The translations under genes and the position numbers were made by a program. Of a DNA stretch of 64,000 nt, positions 18,748-25,841 are shown one piece after another. Numbering within the stretch: the first letter of the stretch is position 1; each line of letters begins with the position of its first letter. The notes beneath the pieces were generated by a model. That model searched no databases. It was not told the origin of the DNA and saw only the letters and a list, made by a program, of their open reading frames with translations. The stretch is from Selenomonadales bacterium UBA7018 (GTDB lineage: Bacteria > Bacillota > Negativicutes > Selenomonadales > Selenomonadaceae). The stretch spans positions 23,413-87,412 of the forward strand of contig DJWY01000037.1 in the NCBI GenBank assembly GCA_002448305.1, given 5' to 3'.

Positions 18748-19568
18748 TTCAATTTCAAATGGGTAATTTTATCAGAGAAATAAGGCGTGGAAAAAATAAT
18801 GCCGTCGGGTTGGTCAATGTCAACGGGCAAATCAGAATTATCATCGGGTTGCCTTGCCCAAAAAAGTACGTCGGCAACTCCACTCATCAAAGCCGAAGCA
18901 CGCGCACCGCTCTCGATTGACACTAGCTCAATATTTTTGTTAATGCGCTTAGAAATTTCAGCAAGCACAGCGGTATTGAATCCGGCTGGCGTCCCGTCAG
19001 CTTTTATCAAGTCGAGCGGCGGCAAGTCGCCCGTCACCGCAACTTTTATCGTCTGCACTCCGTTAAGTCGCGGCATATCAATCGCTTGCGGCTCCTCACC
19101 AGTTGAAAAATTCGTTACATATTGGTTGGTCAAAGTTATCAAAGTTCCGTCATCAATCATTGATTTTAAAGCCTTGTCGAAGTCATCTCTTAAAGCTGAA
19201 TCTTCTTGACGAAAAGCACAGCAAAAAGAATCGCTCAACTTAAAGGCGATAGGAGCCGGAACCAACTCGGAATTATGACCCGTTATATAATTCGAGACGC
19301 TCCGATAAGTGCTCATCTCGGCGATATTTCCGGCGTTCAAGCCCATTTCCATTGAATTCAAAGTGTCATAGTAAACGGTGGAATAATTGGACAAATTCTC
19401 GCCGTTTTTCTGTTCAATCTTTTTAATCAGCTCATTCATATTTTCTTCGCTGGCGTTGAGATATTTAATCATGCCAATTTTTATTTCGTCGGAAGCCTCT
19501 TCACTGAAACAACCAGTAAAAAGCATCGACAGCAAAAGAATTATTACAGCGCAAATTTTAGTTTTCAT
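18744..19568 (-). CDS. Solute-binding lipoprotein (bacterial SBP family 3-like) in the export operon
   Basis: The 274-aa protein has a lipoprotein signal peptide with a clear lipobox (LLSMLFTGC, lipidated Cys near residue 20). The C-terminal half resembles amino-acid-type periplasmic binding proteins: 'IKVAVTGDLPPLDLIKADGTPAGFNTAVLAEISKRI', then 'GARASALMSGVADVLFWARQ'. The N-terminal half is a shorter, divergent copy of the same kind (IKIGMIKYLNASEEN, MEMGLNAGNIAEM). No permease or ATPase accompanies it. It lies between the co-polymerase gene (3-bp gap) and the flippase gene (4-bp overlap), so it belongs to the polysaccharide operon. It might sense or bind a sugar or amino acid at the envelope; that role is inference only. 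Confidence 0.75.
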   Translation of the reverse strand: MKTKICAVIILLLSMLFTGCFSEEASDEIKIGMIKYLNASEENMNELIKKIEQKNGENLSNYSTVYYDTLNSMEMGLNAGNIAEMSTYRSVSNYITGHNSELVPAPIAFKLSDSFCCAFRQEDSALRDDFDKALKSMIDDGTLITLTNQYVTNFSTGEEPQAIDMPRLNGVQTIKVAVTGDLPPLDLIKADGTPAGFNTAVLAEISKRINKNIELVSIESGARASALMSGVADVLFWARQPDDNSDLPVDIDQPDGIIFSTPYFSDKITHLKLK

Positions 19569-19571
19569 TTT

Positions 19572-21539
19572 TTATTCTCTAACCTTGTTCAAAATGATGC
19601 CGATAATATTTCCGTTGACTTGCTCAAGTTGCAATTTGACTTCGCGAACGGATTTCAATTTGGTTTTATTTGCTTCAACAACTAAAATTAAACCGTCGGC
19701 GCAATCATTCAAAATCAAAGCGTCGGGGAAATTCAACATTGGCGGCGTATCAATCAGAATTAAATCGAAATTTTCTTTAAGCATTAGGAGATTTTCGGCA
19801 ACGACTTTATCGGATAAAAGCCTGGCGGGATTTTTTGCAGTGGAATTGCTCGGAATCACGAATAAATTTTCAGTCTTAGTTTTCTGAACAACTTCCGCTA
19901 AATCAGAAAATTTTTCTGTAATGCCGGGTGCGCTTGGTACGTCGAAAAGTTGCGCGGGGTTCCTTAAATCGCCATTGACTATAACGACCTTGAAATTTTC
20001 GCTAGCAAGTGTGCTACCCAAATTTTTAACGATACTGCTTCTGCCCTCTTTCGCCACCGCGCTCACCACAGTAATTATTTGCGGCTCAGATTTCAAAAGA
20101 TGTTTAAAATTCATAGCGATTTTCATATAAAAATCAGTCAAGTTGACATTCTTTTTCTTGTCGAAAGGAATTTCGCCTAAAACTGGTAGCTTAAATACTT
20201 CGCGGATTTCTTCAGCTTTTCGGAAGGTGCTGTTATAAAGTTCTCTGATAATCACGGCAAAGCACGCGAAAAATAATCCCGCTATAAATGCAATCGGTAT
20301 AACTCTAGTCATTCTAGGTTCAGAAGGGTGTTGTGGAAAGCTCGGTTCGTCAATAAGTTGCACTTCATTTGAGATTGACGCTTCAGCTACGCGCGCTTCT
20401 TCCAAATTTTTCGATAGCATCACGTAAATTTCTTGGGCAAGCGATAAATCGCGAGTGAGCTTTAAATATTGGCGTTCAGTGTCCGACAAGTCAGCCAATT
20501 CAGTTTGATATTGCGCGGCGATTTCGTCCAATATCGCAAGATTATTTTTGGCGACTTTTATATCTGCTTCGCTTGTAAATTTGTCGCGGAGAAGATATTC
20601 GTAAACTTCATTTTCTGTTACAACTTCCCTATTTATTATTCTTTTTATTTCGCCGTCTAACTCCTTTTTTATATTCGCGATAGCCTCAGTGATTTCCTTA
20701 ACTTTGGGATGTTCTTCAGTGTATTTTTCGAGATACTCAATCCTCTGCGCTTCCAATTCGGCGATTTTGTTTTGATAATTTCTAAGCGTGGTATTGTCGG
20801 CGAAGGCAAGCATATTGTTATCAATTTGGCTGTTCACGACAGAATTTTTAGATTGCGCCGATTCAAGGTTGAATTGATTTTCCGCCTGCATTTTATCAAT
20901 CAAAGTCATCTGATGAGAAAGCCTTTCCATTCTGGCATCGGGCGTATAAATGACATTATCGCGCTTGAAATTGTTAAGGGCAGTTTCGGCGGCAGTTAAA
21001 TCTTTTTGGGAAATTTTTACGCGCTCTTCTAAAAATTCGCGCGTATTTTTTTGCTGACCTCGCGCCAATTCCGTCAACCGGTTCAGAAATTCTTCGATAA
21101 GTTTTTTATTAATCCTCTGCGCTCTTTCGGGTTCGAGGTCCTTTATCGCTATTTGTAAAATTTCGGTGTCTCTAACCATTTCCGTAACGAGGTTATTTTT
21201 AAGATAATCGTTATAAGAAATCAACTTCCCGCTAGAATCTGTGATTTGATTTTCTTCGATAACCTTTTGAACGACACTGCGACTTTTCAAAATCTCCGTG
21301 TAGGTGTATATACGGATATTTATCAAGGAGGAATTTATTATTTTTTGTTCCAGAAAATTTTTTAAGCTACTAGGCTGTTGGATTCTGACAGAGGAATAAG
21401 AAATATAAACAGGCGTTTTCACTTTGCAGTAAATTAAGCCTACAAGTGCACACAATATCGCAACGCCTATTATAATTTTAAAATGTTTCTTGAGTGCCCT
21501 AAAAAGTGCGCCAACGTCAATGATTATTTCTTCTGACAT
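19572..21539 (-). CDS. Wzc-like polysaccharide co-polymerase with degenerate kinase domain
   Basis: The 655-aa protein has the order Wzz domain, periplasmic coiled coil, second membrane helix, BY-kinase-like domain. The first helix is at ~20-40 (IIIGVAILCALVGLIYC). A long coiled coil spans ~170-400. The proline-rich 'DEPSFPQHPSEPRM' precedes helix two at ~410-432. In the kinase-like part the Walker A position (~493-502) reads SAVAKEGRSS, so the invariant P-loop Lys is Arg and the usual Pro-Gly is missing. Walker A' is VVIVNGDLRNP (~518-528) and Walker B is LILIDTPP (~593-600). The protein ends right after 'GIILNKVRE', with no C-terminal tyrosine cluster. It probably sets chain length and contacts the exporter gene product encoded 16 bp upstream, but autophosphorylation looks unlikely. 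Confidence 0.87.
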   Translation of the reverse strand: MSEEIIIDVGALFRALKKHFKIIIGVAILCALVGLIYCKVKTPVYISYSSVRIQQPSSLKNFLEQKIINSSLINIRIYTYTEILKSRSVVQKVIEENQITDSSGKLISYNDYLKNNLVTEMVRDTEILQIAIKDLEPERAQRINKKLIEEFLNRLTELARGQQKNTREFLEERVKISQKDLTAAETALNNFKRDNVIYTPDARMERLSHQMTLIDKMQAENQFNLESAQSKNSVVNSQIDNNMLAFADNTTLRNYQNKIAELEAQRIEYLEKYTEEHPKVKEITEAIANIKKELDGEIKRIINREVVTENEVYEYLLRDKFTSEADIKVAKNNLAILDEIAAQYQTELADLSDTERQYLKLTRDLSLAQEIYVMLSKNLEEARVAEASISNEVQLIDEPSFPQHPSEPRMTRVIPIAFIAGLFFACFAVIIRELYNSTFRKAEEIREVFKLPVLGEIPFDKKKNVNLTDFYMKIAMNFKHLLKSEPQIITVVSAVAKEGRSSIVKNLGSTLASENFKVVIVNGDLRNPAQLFDVPSAPGITEKFSDLAEVVQKTKTENLFVIPSNSTAKNPARLLSDKVVAENLLMLKENFDLILIDTPPMLNFPDALILNDCADGLILVVEANKTKLKSVREVKLQLEQVNGNIIGIILNKVRE

Positions 21540-21555
21540 AGCATTTCTCTCTTTA

Positions 21556-22281
21556 TTATAAGTGAGTTATATGATAAGCGGAACTAAAGAACGGTGCAAT
21601 ATCTTTGTAGAACGTAGCTTTATGATTGCTGCCGATATAGACAAAATCGCCGTCTTTGAGCGTGATATTATGTCCGGTCGTTTCGCCCTTCAAAAATTTA
21701 CGCAGGTCAACTTTCAAGCAAGGTTCATTTTCGCCCGCACGGATAACGAAAACATTTTTCTTGCCAGATTTTTCAACAAAGCCCCATGCAGATGCAATCG
21801 CTTCTAAAAGTTTCGGCGGCTTGTCAAACTCGTAAACCCCTTGTCTTTCGACTTTCCCCAAAACATAAACGCGAATTTTGCTGATACTCATGATATTAAT
21901 ATCGACCTTCGGCGAGCGAAGATATTTTGCGTAGCGCGCTTCTATTTCTTGGCAAATGTCCGGAACGGTACGGTCAAGCGCATCTATTTCGCCAATTAGC
22001 GGCATGTAAAATTTCCCGTCGGGGCGCAAGAAATAGGCTGTGGTGCCGTTTTCGGGCGAACTTAATTCCGGATAGCCGTGTATGCGGATATTAAGTTCAT
22101 CGCCGCCACGCAATCTGTATAATTCACGATTCTTTTCGCGGTAAAAGGGTACTGAAACCGTTTGTTCCTCAACGTAAACTTTTTCGGGGTTAAGTTCGAC
22201 AACTTCCTCTTTAGCTTTAGCTTGAACATTTGACGCAACAAGGAAAGTCAAAGCCGTAGCGATTAAAAATTTCCTTTTCAT
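21556..22281 (-). CDS. Outer-membrane polysaccharide export protein (OPX/Wza family)
   Basis: The 241-aa protein has a Sec signal peptide (MKRKFLIATALTFLVASNVQAKA). A Poly_export domain follows: 'YRLRGGDELNIRIHGYPELS', 'LRPDGKFYMPLIGEIDALDRT' and 'LRSPKVDINIMSI'. A SLBB-like repeat comes next: 'RVYVLGKVERQGVYEFDKPPKLLEAIASAWGF', 'LKDGDFVYIGSN'. It forms or recruits the outer-membrane polysaccharide exit channel and works with the Wzc-like protein. There is no lipobox Cys after the signal and no clear C-terminal amphipathic barrel helix, so it is a short OPX type. The ATG follows GAGGTTACG. Its presence argues for a diderm host. Confidence 0.88.
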   Translation of the reverse strand: MKRKFLIATALTFLVASNVQAKAKEEVVELNPEKVYVEEQTVSVPFYREKNRELYRLRGGDELNIRIHGYPELSSPENGTTAYFLRPDGKFYMPLIGEIDALDRTVPDICQEIEARYAKYLRSPKVDINIMSISKIRVYVLGKVERQGVYEFDKPPKLLEAIASAWGFVEKSGKKNVFVIRAGENEPCLKVDLRKFLKGETTGHNITLKDGDFVYIGSNHKATFYKDIAPFFSSAYHITHL

Positions 22282-22290
22282 GACGTAACC

Positions 22291-23319
22291 TCAAATGTGA
22301 TAAAAAGTTTTATACCACTGGGCGAAATGCCTTAAACCTTCGCGCAATGGCGTATTGGGGCGAAAATCGAAATCGCGTTCCAAATCTTTGGTATCAGCAA
22401 AAGTTATGGGCACGTCGCCGGGTTGCATGGGCACAAGTTTTTTATGCGCCTCGAAGTCGTAATCAGCTGGCAAAACTTCGGCGCGAATCAATTCCTGTTG
22501 GAGAATGTCGACGAACTCCAAAAGATTGACCGGATGCCCGTTGCCGATATTGTAAATTTTATAGGGCGGCTCGGAAGTCGGCGGCTTATCAATAACGCGG
22601 CTGATACCTTCAACAATGTCGTCGACGTAAGTAAAATCGCGTTCGCAGTTGCCATAATTGAAAATTTGAATGTCATCGCCGCGCAAAAGTTTGTTCGTAA
22701 ATTTAAAATACGCCATATCGGGACGCCCTGCCGCGCCGTAGACGGTAAAAAATCTTAAACCGGTCGCGGGTATGTTATAAAGTTTGCTATAGCAGTGGGC
22801 TAAAAGCTCATTGCTTTTTTTTGTAGCGGCGTAGAGGCTGACAGGATTGTCGACGCGGTCATCAGTCGAGAAAGGAATTTTTTTATTATTGCCATAAACG
22901 GAACTGGAACTTGCATAAACGAGGTGACGAAGATTTTCGCAATGGCGGCAAGCTTCAAGGACGTTGAAAAAGCCAAGTATATTGCTTTCAATGTACGTTG
23001 CGGGATTTTCTATGCTGTAACGCACGCCCGCTTGAGCTGCCAGATTTACGACGACTTCGGGTTGAGTTTCAGCAAAAATTTCGTCGACAAAATTTTTATC
23101 GGCAATATCTCCCCGTTGAAAATTCCAAGCGGCACCGAAATTTTTTCTTGCCGCCTCGTCAATGACTTTCAAGCGATATTCCTTCAACGAAACGTCATAG
23201 TAGTCATTCAAATTATCAATGCCGATAACTTTTTCAAATTTGCTCGCCGCGATGAGTTTCAAAGTTAAATTCGCGCCGATAAAACCTGCTACCCCTGTGA
23301 TTAAAATATTTTTAGACAC
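22291..23319 (-). CDS. NAD-dependent nucleotide-sugar epimerase (UDP-glucuronate 4-epimerase-like)
   Basis: The 342-aa extended SDR has the NAD-binding motif 'ILITGVAGFIGANL', the family-typical 'IGIDNLNDYYDVSLKEYRL' and 'VVNLAAQAGVRYSIENP'. The catalytic Tyr-xxx-Lys is in 'SLYAATKKSNELLAHCYS', followed by 'TGLRFFTVYGAAGRPDMA' and 'GNCERDFTYVDDIVEGI'. These features fit UDP-glucuronate 4-epimerases and, with the UDP-glucose dehydrogenase at 15004, suggest UDP-galacturonate supply. I chose the GTG at 23319 because GAGGTG stands 9 nt upstream; an earlier in-frame GTG at 23331 lies inside that ribosome-binding site. It is the first gene of the export operon and begins about 20 bp after a hairpin terminator, with no recognisable promoter of its own. 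Confidence 0.87.
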   Translation of the reverse strand: MSKNILITGVAGFIGANLTLKLIAASKFEKVIGIDNLNDYYDVSLKEYRLKVIDEAARKNFGAAWNFQRGDIADKNFVDEIFAETQPEVVVNLAAQAGVRYSIENPATYIESNILGFFNVLEACRHCENLRHLVYASSSSVYGNNKKIPFSTDDRVDNPVSLYAATKKSNELLAHCYSKLYNIPATGLRFFTVYGAAGRPDMAYFKFTNKLLRGDDIQIFNYGNCERDFTYVDDIVEGISRVIDKPPTSEPPYKIYNIGNGHPVNLLEFVDILQQELIRAEVLPADYDFEAHKKLVPMQPGDVPITFADTKDLERDFDFRPNTPLREGLRHFAQWYKTFYHI

Positions 23320-23339
23320 TTTGCATAACACCTCAAACG

Positions 23340-23366
23340 AAAAGCGCGATGATTTCTCACCGCGCC
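23340..23366 (-). terminator. Hairpin terminator between the peptide array and the export operon
   Basis: The GCGCGGTGA-GAAA-TCATCGCGC stem-loop (23344-23365) is followed on the - strand by TTTTCGTTT. It is a variant of the terminators inside the array but has a shorter, interrupted T-run. The epimerase ribosome-binding site follows at once, so export-operon transcription may depend on read-through. Confidence 0.7.
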
Positions 23367-23403
23367 TATTATATTATTTATTCGATATGCTTTCAAGAAT
23401 TTT

Positions 23404-23757
23404 TTAGAGGAATTTTTTCCATTTGAAGTCGTCCTTACCAAGAGCTTTGCAAATGCTATCGTAGAACTTTGCGCGCGAAACCGTTTTGTCGCCGATTTTG
23501 TAGGTGTTGGCACCCTTAACATCGACCGTCGCTATGCTGAAGCCTTTCAACTTGTCGTTTTCATTCAGATAGCCGTTGACTTCGCTTTGAACTTCCGCCA
23601 TGTGGTTTTCGCAATAGCCGGCATTGTAGGAAAAGTCCATAACGCCAACTGCTTCGAGGAGCTTAGTATCGCAGGAAAGCTCGCCGCGTGTGCCCCCCGC
23701 TACGTTGTCGAGTTCTTCTTCCGTCAAGATTTCGTCTTTCAAAATTTCCTTTGCCAT
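23404..23757 (-). CDS. Double-glycine-leader small secreted protein, paralogue 1
   Basis: 117 aa. A 22-residue leader ends ...LTEEELDNVAGG, the bacteriocin-type double-glycine pattern normally cleaved and exported by a C39-peptidase ABC transporter. The ~95-aa core starts TRGELSCDTK and has three cysteines (29, 49, 103), GYCENHM and ANTYKIGDKTVSRAKFY. The ATG at 23757 has AAAGGAG ten bases upstream; an ATG three codons earlier sits too close to it. It lies only 33 bp after paralogue 2 with no promoter between, so the two are cotranscribed. Its core is closest to paralogue 6 (EAVGVMDFSYNAGYC in both), suggesting a recent copy across the array. I do not recognise the core family; bacteriocin, signalling or matrix roles are all possible. 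Confidence 0.85.
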   Translation of the reverse strand: MAKEILKDEILTEEELDNVAGGTRGELSCDTKLLEAVGVMDFSYNAGYCENHMAEVQSEVNGYLNENDKLKGFSIATVDVKGANTYKIGDKTVSRAKFYDSICKALGKDDFKWKKFL

Positions 23758-23790
23758 TGTTATCATTCTCCTTTGTGTTTGATTAAATTT

Positions 23791-24144
23791 TTAAAGATAT
23801 TCTTTATAATTAAAGTTCGGTTTGCCGAGAGCTTGGCAGATGTCGTGATAGAACTTTGAGCGCAGAACTTTTTTGCCGTGGATTCTGTAGGTATTTTCAC
23901 CACTAACGCTGACTGCCGAGACCTTGAAGCCCGTCAACTTGCTGTTGTCCTGAAGATAGCCGTTGATTTCTTTCCGAACGTCTGTCATGTGATTTTCGCA
24001 GTAGCCAGGCTCATGGGTAATATCCATAACGCCGAGCGCATAGAGGAATTTGGTATCGCAGGAAAGTTCGCCGCGTGTACCGCCTGCAACCTGTTCGAGC
24101 TCTTCTTCCGTCAAGACTTCTTCCTTATTAATTTCGTTTGCCAT
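23791..24144 (-). CDS. Double-glycine-leader small secreted protein, paralogue 2
   Basis: 117 aa. The leader is the most diverged of the six (MANEINKEEVLTEEELEQVAGG), but the cleavage site and the TRGELSCDTK core start are kept. Cysteines are at 29, 49 and 103. The core reads FLYALGVMDITHEPGYCENHM and later ENTYRIHGKKVLRSKFYHDICQALG. It has its own promoter copy at 24190-24218 and drives paralogue 1, which follows after 33 bp without a terminator. The ribosome-binding site AAAGGAG lies ten bases before the ATG. The predicted mature protein is small, charged and mixed alpha/beta; function unknown. Confidence 0.85.
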   Translation of the reverse strand: MANEINKEEVLTEEELEQVAGGTRGELSCDTKFLYALGVMDITHEPGYCENHMTDVRKEINGYLQDNSKLTGFKVSAVSVSGENTYRIHGKKVLRSKFYHDICQALGKPNFNYKEYL

Positions 24145-24189
24145 TTTTATCTTTCTCCTTTTGGTTTGGTTATTTTTTTCTTTCTGCCC

Positions 24190-24218
24190 CTTATACGTTG
24201 TGTATCAAATTTTGTTAC
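24190..24218 (-). promoter_or_regulatory. Promoter of paralogue 2 (drives 2 and 1)
   Basis: -35 GTAACA and -10 TATAAG are separated by 17 bp. Here the -35 side also lies in a 23-bp imperfect palindrome (24199-24221, arms TGTGTA.CAAA / TTTG.TACACA) that is much weaker at the other copies and could be an operator. Confidence 0.55.
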
Positions 24219-24235
24219 ACACTTAGGAAAAATTT

Positions 24236-24604
24236 TTAGAGAAATTTACTGTAGTCAAAGTTGGGCTGACCGGCTGCTTTGGCAATAGCACGATACATTA
24301 CGTCACGCGGGCAATTAGGATTCGCCCAAGTTCCTACTCTGTAACTATTGGCACCGTTGAGGTTTGCTTTTACCGAGAACTTACCCATAGTGCCTACTTC
24401 AGGCAATTTTGCCAACGCCTCATTGACTTCTTCTTGAACGTCTTCCATATGCTTTTCACAGAAGCCGGGCTCATAGAAATTATGCATAAGTCCGAGTGCG
24501 TGGAGGAATTTGGTATCGCAGGAAAGTTCGCCGCGTGTGCCCCCCGCTACATTTTCGAGTTGCTCTTCCGTCAAGATTTCGTCTTTCAAAATTTCCTTTG
24601 CCAT
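24236..24604 (-). CDS. Double-glycine-leader small secreted protein, paralogue 3 (divergent core)
   Basis: 122 aa, with the start at 24604 set by the conserved AAAGGAG spacing and MAKEILKD leader; a longer frame upstream runs through the promoter and is not real. The leader is identical to paralogues 4-6, but the core diverges after FCEKHMEDVQEEVNEAL. It carries a five-residue longer middle (LPEVGTMGKFSVKANL), and the third cysteine is displaced to ~98 (NPNCPRD) because the usual SICKALG is AIAKAAG here. Keeping the cysteine count while moving the position suggests the third Cys matters. No hairpin terminator follows it, unlike paralogues 4-6. Confidence 0.83.
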   Translation of the reverse strand: MAKEILKDEILTEEQLENVAGGTRGELSCDTKFLHALGLMHNFYEPGFCEKHMEDVQEEVNEALAKLPEVGTMGKFSVKANLNGANSYRVGTWANPNCPRDVMYRAIAKAAGQPNFDYSKFL

Positions 24605-24649
24605 TTTTATCTTTCTCCTTTGATTTTGTTTGAATTTTTCTTTCTGGCA

Positions 24650-24678
24650 CTTATACGTTGCGTTTCCGATTTTGTTAC
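24650..24678 (-). promoter_or_regulatory. Promoter of paralogue 3
   Basis: The same elements as the other array promoters: GTAACA, 17-bp spacer, TATAAG, about 45 bp before the start codon. Confidence 0.55.
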
Positions 24679-24712
24679 ACGTTCCGCAAAAAATTTTTCG
24701 AGGCGACATAAA

Positions 24713-24742
24713 ACAAAAGACGCGATGATTTTTCACCGCGCC
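24713..24742 (-). terminator. Terminator after paralogue 4
   Basis: A GGCGCGGTGA...TCATCGCGTC hairpin followed by TTTTGTTTT on the - strand. Confidence 0.75.
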
Positions 24743-24780
24743 TGATTATATTACTTATTTCGTATGGTTTCAAGCAGTTT

Positions 24781-25134
24781 TTAGATGTATTTTTTGTATT
24801 CGAAGTCGTCCTTACCAAGAGCTTTGCAAATGCTGCGATAGAATTTTACGCGACTAACTGCTTTGCCGTCGATTGAGTAAGTGTTGGCACCCTTAACATC
24901 GACCGACGTTACGCTGAACCCTTTCAAAGCTTCGACACTCTGCAGAGCTTCGTTGACGTCGCCTTGCACTTCCGTCATGTGATTTTCGCAGTAACCGGGT
25001 TCAAGGAAATAATCCATAACGCCGAGCGCGTTGAGGAATTTGGTATCGCAGGAAAGCTCACCGCGTGTACCCCCCGCTACATTTTCGAGTTGCTCTTCCG
25101 TCAAGATTTCGTCTTTCAAAATTTCCTTTGCCAT
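24781..25134 (-). CDS. Double-glycine-leader small secreted protein, paralogue 4
   Basis: 117 aa. The leader MAKEILKDEILTEEQLENV ends in AGG. The core begins TRGELSCDTKFLNALGVMD and contains YFLEPGYCENHM and ANTYSIDGKAVSRVKFY; cysteines are at 29, 49 and 103. The start at 25134 is set by AAAGGAG ten bases upstream; the frame is open further upstream but that part is promoter and the preceding gene's 3' end. It has its own promoter and is followed by its own hairpin terminator. It is nearest to paralogue 5: the first half of the core is nearly the same, and most changes lie in the QSVEAL/KGVDAL segment and the C-terminal third. Confidence 0.85.
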   Translation of the reverse strand: MAKEILKDEILTEEQLENVAGGTRGELSCDTKFLNALGVMDYFLEPGYCENHMTEVQGDVNEALQSVEALKGFSVTSVDVKGANTYSIDGKAVSRVKFYRSICKALGKDDFEYKKYI

Positions 25135-25179
25135 TTTTATCTTTCTCCTTTTGGTTTGGTTAATTTTTTCTTTCTGCCC

Positions 25180-25208
25180 CTTATACGTTGCATTTCCGAT
25201 TTTGTTAC
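25180..25208 (-). promoter_or_regulatory. Promoter of paralogue 4
   Basis: GTAACA, 17-bp spacer, TATAAG, in the conserved upstream block shared by five array members. Confidence 0.55.
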
Positions 25209-25242
25209 ACGCTCCGCAAAAATTTTTTCTAGGCGGCAGAAA

Positions 25243-25272
25243 GCAAAAGACGCGATGATTTCTCACCGCGCC
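25243..25272 (-). terminator. Terminator after paralogue 5
   Basis: A GGCGCGGTGA-GAAA-TCATCGCGTC hairpin followed by TTTTGCTTT on the - strand. Confidence 0.75.
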
Positions 25273-25309
25273 TATTATATTCCTTATTCGATATAGTTTC
25301 AAGCAGTTT

Positions 25310-25663
25310 TTAGAGGTATTGTTTAAAGTTGAAGTCGGGCTTGCCGAGAGCGTTGCAAATGCTGCTGTAGAATTTCGAGCGCGAAACCGTTTTGTCGCCG
25401 ATTTTGTAGGTATTGGCACCCTTAACATCGACCGACGTTACGCTGAACCCTTTCAAAGCGTCGACGCCCTTCAGAGCTTCGTTGACGTCGCCTTGCACTT
25501 CCTCCATATGGTTTTCGCAGTAGCCGGGTTCAAGGAAATAATCCATAACGCCGAGCGCGTTGAGGAGTTTGGTATCGCAGGAAAGTTCGCCGCGTGTACC
25601 CCCCGCTACATTTTCGAGTTGCTCTTCCGTCAAGATTTCGTCTTTCAAAATTTCCTTTGCCAT
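25310..25663 (-). CDS. Double-glycine-leader small secreted protein, paralogue 5
   Basis: 117 aa with the standard leader ending AGG at residue 22 and the three-cysteine core (29, 49, 103). The core has LLNALGVMDYFLEPGYCENHM, then EALKGVDALKGFSVTSVDV and KIGDKTVSRSKFYSSICNALG. Its C-terminus (KPDFNFKQYL) resembles paralogue 2 rather than 4, a mosaic pattern suggesting recombination among copies. It has its own promoter (25710-25738) and a downstream hairpin terminator (25249-25272). AAAGGAG stands ten bases before the ATG. Confidence 0.85.
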   Translation of the reverse strand: MAKEILKDEILTEEQLENVAGGTRGELSCDTKLLNALGVMDYFLEPGYCENHMEEVQGDVNEALKGVDALKGFSVTSVDVKGANTYKIGDKTVSRSKFYSSICNALGKPDFNFKQYL

Positions 25664-25709
25664 TTTTATCTTTCTCCTTTATCTTTGATTGAATTTTTTC
25701 TTTCTGCCC

Positions 25710-25738
25710 CTTATACGTTGCGTTTCAGCTTTTGTTAC
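25710..25738 (-). promoter_or_regulatory. Promoter of paralogue 5
   Basis: GTAACA, 17-bp spacer, TATAAG, in the conserved upstream block. Confidence 0.55.
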
Positions 25739-25774
25739 ACGTTCCGCAAAAAAATTTTTTCAAGGTGACAGAAA

Positions 25775-25804
25775 GCAAAAGACGCGATGATTTCTCACCG
25801 CGCC
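25775..25804 (-). terminator. Terminator after paralogue 6
   Basis: The same hairpin and TTTTGCTTT tail as after paralogue 5. Confidence 0.75.
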
Positions 25805-25841
25805 TATTATATTATTTATTCGATATGCTTTCAAGAATTTT

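Noticed and set aside
25135..25428. N-terminal extension that would make paralogue 4 a 215-aa protein
   Set aside because: The extension is translated promoter and preceding-gene sequence; the conserved AAAGGAG and leader place the start at 25134. The same applies to the 166-codon version of paralogue 3.
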